Assembly: GCA_035578175.1 (NCBI GenBank)
Contig: JAQMRL010000007.1
Span: 51,427,227-51,491,226, forward strand
From: Catonia carolina
Lineage: Eukaryota > Arthropoda > Insecta > Hemiptera > Achilidae
Length of the DNA stretch: 64,000 bases
Direction of reading: 5' to 3'
Below are positions 22,293 to 33,156 of the stretch, piece by piece. Made by a program: the position numbers and the translations under genes. The notes under the pieces are model-generated. The model was not told where the DNA came from, searched no databases, and saw only the letters and a list, made by a program, of their open reading frames with translations. How positions within the stretch are numbered: the stretch's first letter is position 1; every line of letters begins with the position of its first letter.

Positions 22293-24320
22293 TTACAGCG
22301 TCGGGGTAGTCTCGGACAACTTCCTCCATTGTACTCTATCTGCCGCCAATCGTCTCATTTGCCCTAGGGCCATGCCTCTTTCCTCTCCCAATCTTCGTAT
22401 GTGCTCATCATATGAGTATCGTGGACGTCCTCTTTTCCTACTCCCGCCAACGATCACGTTTGCATACTGCTTGGCTTTCCTTTCGTCATCCATTCTTTGT
22501 ATGTGACCCCACCATCCCAATTGTTTTCTATCTATTACCTCCTTCACATCCTTCATTCCTATTTCCTCCCTGATTCTTTCACTTCTTACTCTATCTCTCA
22601 ATGTCTTCCCAGCTGTCCTTCTATGGCACTTCATTGCAACTGCCCTGATTCTGCTCATTTGTTGTTGCTTCAAGGGCCAGCTTTCTGCACCATACAGGAC
22701 TATTGGTTCAATAATACTTTTATAGACCCTGTTTTTTACTGTGGCACCCACTTCTTTTTTTCCAAAAATACAATTTCTGGTTGCATAGAAGGCCCGACTA
22801 GCTTTAGAGATTCTATTTCTTAGTTCATCATCTATTTTCCCATCGTCCCTTACTACTGTACCCAGATACTCATATGACCTCACCTGTTCCATTACCTGTC
22901 CTTCCACATCTATCCTAATTCTTTCACCTTCCAAGCCATTAACCACCATCACTTTACTCTTATTGATATTCAGTGTCATGCCTTTCCTTTTAATCTCTTC
23001 ATTCCATTCAATTACTGCAGTTTGAAGCTTTCTTTCAGAGTCAGCAATAAGAACTATGTCATCTGCAAATAACAAAGCTTGAGCAAATATGGGCCTCAAG
23101 TTCCAACGTCCCACCATCATTCTGTCAGTTCTTCTTTTGCAGATTTTATTAATTTCGTCCATTATCATCACAAAAAGTAGTGGACTCAAACTGTCTCCCT
23201 GCTTAATTCCTTTTTCCATTTGTAACGGTCTTGAAATCCTTCCACACGTTCTGATCACTGCAGTCACATTATTAAAAACACTTTTTATTGCTCGCTGTAA
23301 TTTTGGTGATACGTTTTTGGCAACCAGCGTCTCCCATACAACACATTTTGGGACCGTATCGAAAGCTGCTTTGAGGTCCAAGAATGCCAGATAAACCCGT
23401 TTTCCCTTTTCTATAGACTTCGAACAGATTGATCTCAGCGAGAAAATATGGTCTTGAGTTTGTCTGCCTGGTCTGAAGGCACATTGTTCCTCCTCAAACT
23501 GGTCCTCCACCACCGCACGAAGTCTTTTCTCTAGAATTCGGGTATAAATTTTCAATACAACCGATGACAAACACACTGCGCGATAGTTTTCACAATCAGT
23601 TGAGTTACCTTTTTTATACAGTGGGATAATGATATTTTGTTCCCTTTCTTCTGGAATCTTTTCCTGTTTCCAGACTTCCTGCAATAATTTTGTTAGGCTA
23701 TTCACTATGCATTCACCTCCTTTCTTCAGGTATTCAGCATGTATTTCATCTATTCCTGCTGCTTTCCCTACCTTCATTTTTCGAATTGCATCCCTAACCT
23801 CTTCCTTTGTTATATCAGAATTCATTTGATAGTCCACATTTGCATCATTGACCACATCTACAGTGATAGCTTCCTCAAACCTATCCTCTTTGAACTTATC
23901 TTCGAAAAACTGTTTCCAGGTTTCAAGTACATCTTGCGTAGCCGTCATCAGTTTCCCTTCTTTATTCTTTATTGAGTTCACTTGTTTTCCAAACTTTCCA
24001 CGTATACTTTTGCAAATTGTCCAGAACTTTTTTACATTATTTTTGAAATTTCTATCGATTTCATTTCCAAATTCCTCCCAAGCCTTCACCTTCGACTCCT
24101 TCACTATTTTTTTTGCTTGGTTTCTGCACTCAATATATTTCCGCCAATCTTCATTTCTTCCCGATCTAATGTATCCTCTATATGCATTCTTTTTGTCTTT
24201 GACTTTCTGTTTCACTTCTTCTGTCCACCATTTTGTTCTCCTCTTGAATTGACCCACTTTTCTTTTTCCACATACCTTATTTGCTGCTTTTAATAAGGTT
24301 TCCTTTATGTTTTTCTCCAC
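22293..24320 (-). CDS. RTE reverse transcriptase (C-terminal part of the ORF)
   Basis: An uninterrupted frame of 675 codons beginning at a GTG (24318-24320), which is not a credible initiator but marks the frameshift point. Domains in order: linker with RTKWWTEEVK (about residue 28); RT fingers VGKAAGIDEIHAEYLK (about 183), IIIPLYKKG and NYRAVCLSS; ACAFRPGR-type block QCAFRPGRQTQDHIF (about 281); palm LAFLDLKAAFDTV with the first catalytic Asp (about 312); GIKQGDSLSPLLF; and catalytic FADD in ALLFADDIVLIAD (about 414). Thumb and C-terminal WWGHIQRMDDERKAK ... SRKRGRPRYS follow. All catalytic residues are present. It copies its own RNA at the nicked target. No stop interrupts it, so the copy is young apart from the one frameshift. 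Confidence 0.92.
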   Translation of the reverse strand: MEKNIKETLLKAANKVCGKRKVGQFKRRTKWWTEEVKQKVKDKKNAYRGYIRSGRNEDWRKYIECRNQAKKIVKESKVKAWEEFGNEIDRNFKNNVKKFWTICKSIRGKFGKQVNSIKNKEGKLMTATQDVLETWKQFFEDKFKEDRFEEAITVDVVNDANVDYQMNSDITKEEVRDAIRKMKVGKAAGIDEIHAEYLKKGGECIVNSLTKLLQEVWKQEKIPEEREQNIIIPLYKKGNSTDCENYRAVCLSSVVLKIYTRILEKRLRAVVEDQFEEEQCAFRPGRQTQDHIFSLRSICSKSIEKGKRVYLAFLDLKAAFDTVPKCVVWETLVAKNVSPKLQRAIKSVFNNVTAVIRTCGRISRPLQMEKGIKQGDSLSPLLFVMIMDEINKICKRRTDRMMVGRWNLRPIFAQALLFADDIVLIADSERKLQTAVIEWNEEIKRKGMTLNINKSKVMVVNGLEGERIRIDVEGQVMEQVRSYEYLGTVVRDDGKIDDELRNRISKASRAFYATRNCIFGKKEVGATVKNRVYKSIIEPIVLYGAESWPLKQQQMSRIRAVAMKCHRRTAGKTLRDRVRSERIREEIGMKDVKEVIDRKQLGWWGHIQRMDDERKAKQYANVIVGGSRKRGRPRYSYDEHIRRLGEERGMALGQMRRLAADRVQWRKLSETTPTL

Positions 24321-25402
24321 TGAACCTCAATATTTGTGGACAGAGCTTCATCTGTCATTTGAGCTTCAGCTAGAGTCAATTCTCTCTCCACTTCAGCCTG
24401 AAATGCATTCTGTTTATCAATACTTTCCAATTCCTCTACTTTAATCCTTTGATAGACTTTCTGCTTCATTGTGGTTTTTCTCTGAAAACTGGTGTCTGCA
24501 ACAAGAAGTTTGTGATCTGTATCGATCTCTGCACCTCTTATAACCTTCACATCCTTTACTGCATATCTCATAGTAGATGGGTACAGAAAGTAGTCAATAA
24601 TACTTTGAGTATCTCTGCCTTCAGCCACGAAAGTGACTTTGTGTATGGTTTTATGGATGAACCACGTATTTCCAATCAGCAGCCGGTGACCAATACAGAA
24701 CTCCAACAGACGTGTTCCATTATCATTCCGCACTGACTCCCCGGCATGTTTTCCCATACAACCATGCCATCTTGTTTCATCATTTCCTATTCTTCCATTA
24801 AAATCACCCATTATAAATGCCTTTCGACCTGTCTCTACCTCTGCCATTGTTCTACCTAGATCTTCCCAAAAACAATCCTTTTCTCTAATATCTGCATCAT
24901 CAGTTGGGCCATAGACCTGAATAATGGAAATATTTTCTGACAGTTCTAGATCAATTCTTATAATCCTGGGACTCCTGGCTTCCCATCCACTTACTAATTT
25001 ATTAGTGTTCTCGTCCAGTATGACACCAACTCCTCCTTTTAACCGTCCTGCATCAGTCGTTCCTGAATATCTGAGCACATATCCATCATCCAATTGTCTC
25101 TCTCCACATCCTCTTTTCCGAATCTCACTAACTCCTAGAACACTCATTTTATACCTTTTCATCTCCTCTACTATTTCCTTTTCCTTTCCAGTCAAAGTGC
25201 GTATATTCCAATTTCCAAATCGTAAATTAGGTTTGTCCAGTCTTTTATTCCGAAAATTCCTGTCCTGTCCGAGGCTATTTATGTGACTTTGAATCCGCTT
25301 TTTCAACGTGTGGGTGATTGGCCCAACGACGTCGTTTTTGGAGTACTTCTTCGTCTGGCTCCTACCCTTTGACCTGTCCGGCTTGGGAGGCCCTGCTGGT
25401 AG
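24305..25402 (-). CDS. RTE apurinic-type endonuclease domain (N-terminal part of the ORF)
   Basis: Opens after a stop at 25403-25405; no ATG is present near the beginning. The first recognisable residues are LPAGPPKPDRSKGRSQTKK, so the start may be non-ATG or lost. The endonuclease/exonuclease/phosphatase fold is visible: GNWNIRTLTG (about residue 60 of the open frame), LGVSEIRKRG with the catalytic Glu, GVGVILDE, IIQVYGPTDD, FIMGDFNGRIG with catalytic Asp/Asn, and IDTDHKLLV with the final Asp-His. It nicks target DNA to prime reverse transcription. It ends at TAA 24305-24307 in the sequence WRKT, overlapping the RT frame by about 16 bp. In related elements both domains lie in one polyprotein, so a single-base indel in the A-rich GGAGAAAAAC stretch is the likely cause. 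Confidence 0.85.
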   Translation of the reverse strand, partial: LPAGPPKPDRSKGRSQTKKYSKNDVVGPITHTLKKRIQSHINSLGQDRNFRNKRLDKPNLRFGNWNIRTLTGKEKEIVEEMKRYKMSVLGVSEIRKRGCGERQLDDGYVLRYSGTTDAGRLKGGVGVILDENTNKLVSGWEARSPRIIRIDLELSENISIIQVYGPTDDADIREKDCFWEDLGRTMAEVETGRKAFIMGDFNGRIGNDETRWHGCMGKHAGESVRNDNGTRLLEFCIGHRLLIGNTWFIHKTIHKVTFVAEGRDTQSIIDYFLYPSTMRYAVKDVKVIRGAEIDTDHKLLVADTSFQRKTTMKQKVYQRIKVEELESIDKQNAFQAEVERELTLAEAQMTDEALSTNIEVQWRKT

Positions 25403-25489
25403 TTACACTACCGCCGGCATAGCTCTCCGGGTCTTGGGAGCACGCAAGCCCCTCCACCATCTACAAGGTCCTGTACTCCCTAGGAGGGG

Positions 25490-25500
25490 GCTCATCGTCT
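25490..25500. repeat. Target-site duplication of the RTE (right copy)
   Basis: GCTCATCGTCT; defines the true 5' end of the element at 25489 (minus strand starts CCCCCTCCTAGGGAG). Confidence 0.9.
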
Positions 25501-25648
25501 AACAGAGGTTAATTTTTATTTAGTATCATTCACTTATATTTAATATTAAGTCATGTTTTAGTTGAAGATTGTTTACTCATGATAAAACATAGGTCATGTT
25601 TTCTGGTTGCATTTTTAGGGGAAGGTCGTGTGACACACTAGATTTCTT

Positions 25649-26702
25649 TTATTTCATTCGTTTTGGAATCCACCTCTTTAATTTGGTGTAGTGTTCTAAC
25701 AGGAAAAATAAACTGAAATTTTATTATCCGATTTAGTTTTAAGGTTACTTAACTTAGATAATTAAATTTTAACTTATCCGAAGTAAATGGAAGCATATTT
25801 TATTAGCTTATTTTAACACTTCACTAAAGAATATAAAAACTAGTTTGTACTTAACTGCAGATAATACATTTCAAAAGCTTAAATCTTAAGTTTATAACCG
25901 AGATGAAAGTTGTAACAACTTTACAATGTAAATTATTAAAAGTTCATATTACCTTATTTATTATTTATTTCATAAAGATTAGTTATTTTACAATGTAAAC
26001 GATGTGCATTTTAAATGAAGATTTTGAGTTGAAATACAACGAGACATGTTATTTTCATCATATTGAAAACTTTGGCAGATTTTCTATAGGAAATCGGATA
26101 TTGAGGTTACTGCAATTTCCCGAAAATCCCTTATAAACTTCACTGATCTTTAATCAGAGATACTAAAAATGAACTCCGCTAATATTATACGTTATATTTG
26201 CCTTCCAACGTCAGTAATTTTCATCAAAACTCAACGAAACTGAGTATTAAGGTTTTCTATAGAAACGAAAGGATTAGTTCATTAAGGGGTAGAATCGTAA
26301 ATCGGCTACAAGGAGAGGGAATTTATTGGGAGATCAAAATATAAAACCAAATAATTCAGGTTGTAGAAATAGTTTTTTCTTTCGTATACATTCTATAAAA
26401 TTTATATTCTCACAGATCGCTCATTGGCTAAATTGACTGGGTCAGTAAGGGGCAATTGTAAGCTACAGTATATCTCGGTAATGTAAAATTACCTATCCCC
26501 ATGTACCCTTTTATCAGAATTTGCTCAGATGAGAGATCTACAATTTTCATATGTTTTGTAAGTAACAACTTTTTTGGAGAAATTTCTGATCATATAATTT
26601 TAATCTTTAGTTGTTTAATATTGTAACGTTTGCTCCAGGTTATAATAAATAGCAGATAAATTTAAGAAAATAATTATAACAATTTTTTATTAACAGAATT
26701 TT
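25649..26702. other. No gene seen
   Basis: AT-rich unique DNA, nothing recognised. Confidence 0.5.
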
Positions 26703-26948
26703 GTTTTTTAGGTCATCAGCCGAAAGGCTTGTTTAAACCTCTAGAGGCTTTACTAAGTAAAACGAGGAGTGAGTTAGTTTACAAAAGCCTTCCTCACTGA
26801 GTGGAAAAGTATGCTTATCAGCATTCCAGCCCCTTGGAAAAGCATCTACTCTCCACCCTGCAAAATGACACCTTCCCTTCATTCAACACAGGGTTTGGCT
26901 ATATAATGATAAAATTCGTTACTCTCAGAGGAAATAACTCTGACTAAT
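26703..26948 (-). mobile_element. Family S copy S3, 3' part only
   Basis: Tail block TAGGTCATCAGCCGAAAGGC at the left, then diverged S sequence to GAAATAACTCTGACTAATTA; the 5' about 150 bp are missing, as in 5'-truncated retrocopies. Confidence 0.8.
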
Positions 26949-27588
26949 TAACAGCATAATAGGTTATAATAAGTTACTATGCTCACATTACGAGATTAAT
27001 TTACAAACAAGTTATTACAAACTTTTAGCTTAAAATAAACTGAAGTAGAAATAGAAGATGCTTATTTGCAATTAATAATCGACTTTAACCTACAACCAAT
27101 TTGTATACAATATTTACCGTACGTACACTTGTTTTTCTTAACGTACTTGTTATAATGCATAAACTGGATTACAAAACTAACACTTTTTTAAAGTTCTCGC
27201 TTCAATCACAATTCGACTTAAACTGGTACTGTCCAACCTTAGAACAACCTTAGAACAAAAAGACACAGAAACATGGGGTGTGATGGGGTTTATTATTTTT
27301 TTATCCCTAATGTAAATAGAACAAGAATGCAGTGCTTGATGAATCCAGATAATGGAAGAATACAAAACTATAAACAAAAATAGATAACAAAAAGAGGTCA
27401 ATAACAGCCCACCTACAATAGGACATCCTCCTTAGACGTCAAGTAACCATTTTTTACAGCTGCTAGCAACACACAACACAAAAACTATTGTATTCAAAAC
27501 ATAATTTTACCTATTTGTCACGATATACACGAATTGAAATTTTTGATTTCAGACGACTCTTTTGATATAAACTGTTTTGATATTTACT
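26949..27588. other. No gene seen
   Basis: AT-rich DNA; a 74-codon minus-strand frame at 27177 is leucine/serine-rich without a recognisable domain. Confidence 0.45.
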
Positions 27589-27599
27589 AGTAGAAGTCA

Positions 27600-27995
27600 C
27601 GCTCATAGCAAGCAGGTGGAGTGCTAAATTAATTGCACTCAATCTGTTTGTTTCAGGGCTACAAAAAATAGTTCTTTTTCTTATCGCATAGTCAGCCAAT
27701 TTTATGACTGAACTATTTAAGAACAGAAGAGGTAGAGGTGTAAAAGACACTAGTCAGAGTTATCTCCTCTGAGAGTAATGAATTTTACTATACAGCCAGA
27801 CCCTGTGGTGAATGAAATGAAGGTGACATTTGCAGGGTGGAAAGTAGGTGCTTTTCAGAGGGCCTGGCATGCTGATAATCATTCTCTTTCGACTTAGTGA
27901 GGAAGGCAATAGTAAACCACCTCACTCCTCGTTTTTACTTAGTAAAACCTCTAGTGGTTCAAACGAGCCTTTCGGCTGATGATCTGAACAACAAC
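27600..27995 (+). mobile_element. Family S copy S4 with 11-bp target duplication
   Basis: Flanked by AGTAGAAGTCA at 27589-27599 and 27996-28006. Complete but diverged; tail CCTTTCGGCTGATGATCTGA then ACAACAACA. Confidence 0.9.
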
Positions 27996-28229
27996 AGTAG
28001 AAGTCAAACAATATGTAAACTTTTATATTTAAGAGATGAAAATAATTGAAGCTCTTGGTGATCAAATTTGTAAAAAATGGCTACTAAACTTTTGCTTAGT
28101 TTTAGTGTATTAGTGAAACATATTAAGGGATTAAATGAGTCTCCCTTCGTACCATTTTCACTATCTATTTTTATAATTTTATTGGATTTTATACATACGG
28201 AATATATTCAAGTTATTGATAAATGGCTT

Positions 28230-28557
28230 ATAAAACGAGGAGTGAGATGGTTTACCATTGCCTTGAGCGGAAAAGTTTGCTTTTCAGCATGCCTTCTAAT
28301 AAGCACCTGTAACTGACATCCACCCTGCAAATGACATCTTAATTCATCACAGGGTCCGGCTGTATAATGAATTTCATTACTGTCAGAGGAGATAACTTTC
28401 ACTAGTGCCTTTTACACGTCTACCTCTTCTGTTCTTAAATGCTTCAGTCATATAATTGGCTGACCATGTGATAAGAAACAGAACTATTTTTTGTAGCCTT
28501 TGAACTAGCAGATCGATTGCAAATAATTTAACGCTCCAGCTGCCTGTTATGGGCAAA
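28230..28557 (-). mobile_element. Family S copy S5, tail missing
   Basis: From AAACGAGGAGTGAGATGG to TGCCTGTTATGGGCA; body diverged, with a small deletion around 28260. It lies head-to-head with S6, 80 bp apart. Confidence 0.85.
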
Positions 28558-28637
28558 TCAGCTTCAAGAATTGTCAAAAACTGAGAATTATTTACTTGCA
28601 GAATTATATAGGAATTTCAGTGTCTCAGTAAAAATTC

Positions 28638-29034
28638 CTGCCCATAACAGACAGGTGGAGAGTCAAATTATTTACTCTCAATCTGCTGTTGCTGGGCTAA
28701 AATAAATAGTTCTGTTTCTTATCACATGGTCAGCCAATTAAATGACTGAATCATTTAAGAACAGAAGAGGTAGAGGTGTAAAAGACACTAATCAGAGTTA
28801 TTTCCTCTGAAAGTAATGAATTTCATTATACAGCCAGACCCTGTGGTGAATGAAGTGAAGGTATCATTTGCAGAGTGGAAAATATGTGTTTTTCAGAGGG
28901 CCCGGCATGCTGATAAGCGTACTTATCCATTCAGTGAGGAAGGCAATGGTAAACCACCTCACTCCTCATTTTACTTAGTAAAACCTCTACAGGTTCAAAC
29001 CAGCTTTTTGGCTGATGACCTAAACAACAACACC
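28638..29034 (+). mobile_element. Family S copy S6 with target duplication
   Basis: Flanked by AAAAATTC at 28630-28637 and 29035-29042. Full length. Tail stem AGCTTTTTGGCT shows a G-U-compatible change relative to AGCC-TTTC-GGCT. It contains the recurrent 66-80 codon frame starting at the ATG at 28816. Confidence 0.9.
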
Positions 29035-29042
29035 AAAAATTC

Positions 29043-29436
29043 ATTTATTTGGCGATAAAATCAATCTCGTCTTACAAAGGAAGGTTTAAATAACAGAAAA
29101 ACAAAAAATTTAAATTCTATAATTTTACCGAAAACTGTGGTCCAAACTCCCATTACGAATTAATCGTCCGCGGGAGTTCTTTTTAAACTGTATCCAGAAG
29201 ACTGAAAATAGGGAGTATATTATGTTAAGATAAAACTGGTTTCTAAACTTTGTTAGATTTGTTGCGTACCAATTCGTTTCAATTTAACTGAATTATTTTT
29301 ATTGCTATTTTTATTGCTACAGCCTACGTGCTTACTTACCTACTTATTTGCTTCAGTAAGCGTGTCATCTAATTTCTACTCAATAATTCACTTTTTAACT
29401 TAGTCTTTACTTAGAAATTTATTTAATTTTAAAAGG
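29043..29436. other. No gene seen
   Basis: AT-rich spacer before the H cluster; nothing recognised. Confidence 0.45.
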
Positions 29437-29685
29437 AAAAATTTGGTGTGAAACACCTACACGACTTTGTTTTTCCAATGTAAATAATGAAGAACATAAC
29501 TTACGTTTTATCGTGAGTAAATAATGAAAATAATTTAAAAGTAAATATTTTTAATCATAAGTGAATCAACCTCTGTTCGACTTGAAAATACGGAAAATCA
29601 CTCATATTGACGCTAAAGTAAGTGCTGTAGAAAACAGTAATGCTTCAAATAAAAGTCGTAGGTTTTTAAATTTTGTATAAGTTAA
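29437..29685 (-). mobile_element. Family H 3' fragment, diverged
   Basis: AAATTTGGTGTGAAACACC and the CGACTTTGTTTTTCC inverted repeat, then the first core to about 29685, where it is cut. Confidence 0.75.
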
Positions 29686-29797
29686 TTAATTAATAAATAA
29701 ATCTTAATTTGCCAGCGACCAAAAAGGAATTGTCATTGTCAAATATAGTATAATATACATTAAAACTATTTTAAGAAACAATTTATACTATTTATTA

Positions 29798-29930
29798 CTT
29801 TCTCTTGCCTATATGAATATATAGGAAGGAAAGTATTGTTTTCATGTTGATTTTTCGAAATCGAGTTTTCACCGGATCTACACGTTTTCAGACCCCCCGA
29901 ACACAAAAAATATGTTTTTAGCGATTGGTC

Positions 29931-29964
<34 letters not shown>

Positions 29965-30162
29965 CGCGCGCGCGTGTGTGTGTGTGAACAGAATATCTCA
30001 AGAACGGAGCATCGTACGAACTTGAAACTTAAGTTACATACCACTACCGGACCCGACACGAACATTTTCATTAAAATCGGTCAACCGGAAGTAGTAGTTT
30101 ATTCGTGTAATTTTTCACTTTTTTGCGATTTTCTCAAAAACTGGTCCTACGATTTTTTTAAA
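29798..30162 (+). mobile_element. Family H 5' half, young
   Basis: ACTTTCTCTTGCCTATATG at 29798 through a 50-bp TG/CG microsatellite (29932-29986) to CTACGATTTTTTTAAAC at 30162; the remainder is absent. Confidence 0.9.
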
Positions 30163-30239
30163 CTTCTTCCGACAAGATTTTCCGGAAATTTCGCAGAATA
30201 AAACACATTGAGCTTATAGACTGTTCAAAAGATAAGATG

Positions 30240-31925
30240 TTTGTGATTTTCAGGTTAGTTTTATCTGTGTACTGCAATTATTTACAATTTGTCGTACATC
30301 TGTGTCGTAAAATGCATTCATAAGCCAGCAATTTTAACAAAATCCTATTTTTTAGCGATTTTAATCAGAAAAATCTGGTGTGAAACACTCACACGACTTT
30401 CTCTTGCCAATGCAAATAATTAATAATAAACCTAACAGTATTAATAAAATATTAGAAATAAACAAAAACTAACCTCAAAAACATAACCTTATTTTAATCA
30501 TGACTAAATGACGCAAAATAAAAATCGAACTCAATTTGGCTTAAAAAAAAACGGAAAATCACACTTTCACGCTAAACTAGGCTCTGTAGAGAAAAATTCT
30601 CTAAATAAAAGTTGTAGATCACTTAATTTTCTATAAATTTTATTATATACACTTTTGTCGTAAAATGCATACTAAAGCCGAAATGTTAAAAGAATCGATT
30701 TTTCTCACGTTTTCGTGAGAAAAAAACAGAAAATCGCAAATTACCGCTAAACTAAGCGTTATACAAAAAAATGTTTGAAATAAAAGTTGTAGGATTTTAA
30801 ATTCTCTACAACTTTTATTATATAAATTTTTGCTCTAAATTGCATATTAAAGCCGTAATCTTAAAAAAACTTTGTTTTTACGTGAAAACAGCCTCACCCA
30901 GAATTTCAGCAAACATGACGCCTACCCTATCTTGTAGAGAATAAAAAATTGAGTAAATGAGGCCACTTTAAAAAAAATCGTAGGACCAGTTTTTGAGAAA
31001 ATCGCAAAAAAGTGAAAAATTACACGAATAAACTACTACTTCCGTTTGACCGATTTTGATGAAAATGTTCGTGTCGGGTCCGGTAGTGGTATGTAACTTA
31101 AGTTTTAACTTTCAAGTTCGTACGATGTTCCGTTCTTGAGATATTTTGTACACACACACACACACACACACCCACCCACACACACAGACCAATCGCTAAA
31201 AACATGTTTTTTGGGTTCAGGGGGTTTGAAAACGTATAGATCCGGTGAAAACTCGGTTTCGAAAAATCGACATGAAAACAATACTTTCCTTCCTATATAT
31301 TCATATAGGCAAGAGAAAGTAAAAATACAGAAAATCACTAATTGACCTAAACCAAGCGTGTAAAAAAATCTTTTGAATAAAAGTTATAGGTTATTTAATT
31401 TTGTACAACTTTTTAATTATGTCTGATTTCGCCCTAAAATGCATAGGCTCTGTCAAAGGCTCAATCTCAAAAAACAATTTTTTACCATAGCATAGCCCCA
31501 CCAAAAATTTCAATAGATATGGCGGTTACCCTATCTATTATAAAGAACACAAAAATGTAGTAAAGGAGGCAGTTAAAAAAAAGTTGTAGGAGGTGTTTTT
31601 GAGAAAATCGCAAATAAGTGAAAAATTACACGAATGAATACTATTTTCAGTTAATAGATTTTGATGAAAATGTTCGTGTCGCTTTTGTTCACCGTACCTA
31701 ATTTAAGTTTTTACTTCTTACGAGTACTTATTCCGTTATTGAGATGTTCTGTTAATACACACACACTTACATACTCGCGCGCGCAAACACACACATACAC
31801 ACAGACACAGAACAGTATAAAAACATGTTTTTACGGTTAAGGGGGCCTGAAAAAGTAAATTTCTCGTGAAAATTCGATTTTGATAAATCGACATGAAAAC
31901 AATACCTACTCTCTTTTCCTATTTT
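30240..31925 (-). mobile_element. Old family H copy split by a younger H copy
   Basis: Right part 31321-31925: core, 5' region and a CA/CG microsatellite, ending in an eroded 5' terminus. Left part (about 30300-30368) carries TCGTAAAATGCATTCATAAG, the other core. The joint AGCGATTTTAATCAG / AAAAATACAGAAAATCAC fits the intact order. It has GTAGGTATTG where most copies have GTATTG. Confidence 0.7.
30369..31320 (-). mobile_element. Full-length family H copy nested in an older H copy
   Basis: Both ends intact (AAAAATCTGG at the left, AAGAGAAAGT at 31320), two cores, CTCACGTTTTCGTGAG hairpin, CA microsatellite 31149-31186. Confidence 0.9.
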
Positions 31926-31926
31926 T

Positions 31927-32869
31927 ACTTTCTCTTGCCTATATGAATATATAGGAAGGAAAGTATTGTTTTCATGTCGATTTTTCGAAATCGAGTTTTC
32001 ACCGGATCTATACGTTTTCAGACCCCCTGAACCCAAAAAACATGTTTTTAGCGATTGGTCTGTGTGTGTGTGTGTGTGTCTGTGTGTGAACAGAATATCT
32101 CAAGAACGGAACATCGTACGAACTTGAAACTTGAAACTTAAGTTACATACCACTACCGGACGCGACACGAACATTTTCATCAAAATCGGTCAACCGGAAG
32201 TAGTAGTTTATTCGTATAATTTTTCAGTTTTTTGCGATTTTCTCAAAAACTGGTCCTACGATTTTTTTTAAAATCGCCTATTTTACTCAATTTTTTATTC
32301 TCTACAAGATAGGGTAGGCGTTATGTTTGCTGAAATTCTCGGTGAGGCTGTTTTCACGTAAAAACGTTGTTTTTTTAAGATTACGGCTTTAATATAAATT
32401 TTAGCGCAAAAACTTATATAATAAAAGTTGTAGAGAATTTAAAAACCTACAACTTCTGTTTCAAACATTTTTTTGTAAAACGCTTAGTTTAGCGGTAATT
32501 TGCGATTTTCTGTTTTTTTCTCACGAAAACGTGAGAAAAATCGATTTTTTTAACATTTCGGCTTTAGTACGCATTTTACGACAAAAGTGTATATAATAAA
32601 ATTTATAGAAAATTAAGAGATCTACAACTTTTATTTAGAGAATTTTTCTCTACAGAGCCTAGTTTAGCGTGAAAGTGTGATTTTCCGTTTTTTTTAAGCC
32701 AAATTGAGTTCGATTTTCATTTTGCGTCATTTAGTCATGATTAAAATAAGGTTATGTTTTTGAGGTTAGTTTTTGTTAATTTCTAATGTTTTAATACTAA
32801 TGTTAGGTTTATTGTTAATTATTTGCATTGGCAAGAGAAAGTTGTGTGAGTGTTTCACACCAGATTTTT
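31927..32869 (+). mobile_element. Full-length young family H copy
   Basis: ACTTTCTCTTGCC at 31927, CCAGATTTTT ending 32869, TG microsatellite about 32060-32088, two cores. Shares subfamily bases GACGCGACACGAAC and CCTATTTTACTC with 7982 and 42684. Confidence 0.92.
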
Positions 32870-33156
32870 CATATAGGGGGCTAGAGAAACTACTTATTTA
32901 CTATAAAGGATTTCTTATATGAAATGTTTCATCGAACAAGTACTTTATTAGTTATTTTCAAACAGATGTAGAACCACAACCTTTAAAAAATCGTTTTAAT
33001 GTATTGATGTATTTTCTTGCTGTACAAGTAGGTTTTTGTTAAAAAAAATGGTGTTGATAAACGTAGAAGTAATCAATTTGGTTTCTTGGGTTGTGATTCT
33101 TTTAAATTCTGTGAACTTTATTTTCTTTAACATACACTGTCACTTCAATAATTTTT
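32870..33156. other. Spacer between H copies
   Basis: AT-rich, nothing recognised. Confidence 0.45.

Larger units (their letters stand above)
22262..25489 (-). mobile_element. RTE-type LINE, nearly full length, with 11-bp target duplication
   Basis: About 3.2 kb on the minus strand between two copies of GCTCATCGTCT (22251-22261 and 25490-25500). It has a short GC-rich 5' leader, an endonuclease frame, an RT frame, a very short 3' UTR and a GAA-repeat tail at 22262-22273, instead of poly(A). This is the usual RTE layout. The endonuclease (compare vertebrate CFDP2, which derives from the same domain) and the RT are separated by one frameshift. Confidence 0.9.
22115..25648 (+). mobile_element. 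Old family H copy split by the RTE element
   Basis: Left part to 22261: core-type sequence ending AGCGTCAATTAGTGGTTTTC and TTTTGCTCATC. Right part from 25501: AACAGAGGTTAATTTTTATT then a degraded 3' end (TTGCATTTTTAGGGGAAGG, GTGTGACACACTAGATTT). The junction order matches uninterrupted copies at 45700 and 9570, confirming that the RTE landed inside it. Confidence 0.7.

Noticed and set aside
22234..25502. Plus-strand frames of 66-134 codons at 22234, 22497, 23089, 23739, 23848, 24924, 25308
   Set aside because: All are antisense shadows of the RTE element on the minus strand.
29766..30071. Recurrent 60-100 codon frames with poly-Thr-His or Cys-Val stretches (also at 5760, 7969, 31136, 31767, 35802, 42578, 46695, 60463)
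   Set aside because: They are translations of the CA/TG microsatellite and flanks of family H on either strand; similarity reflects repeat copies, not coding.
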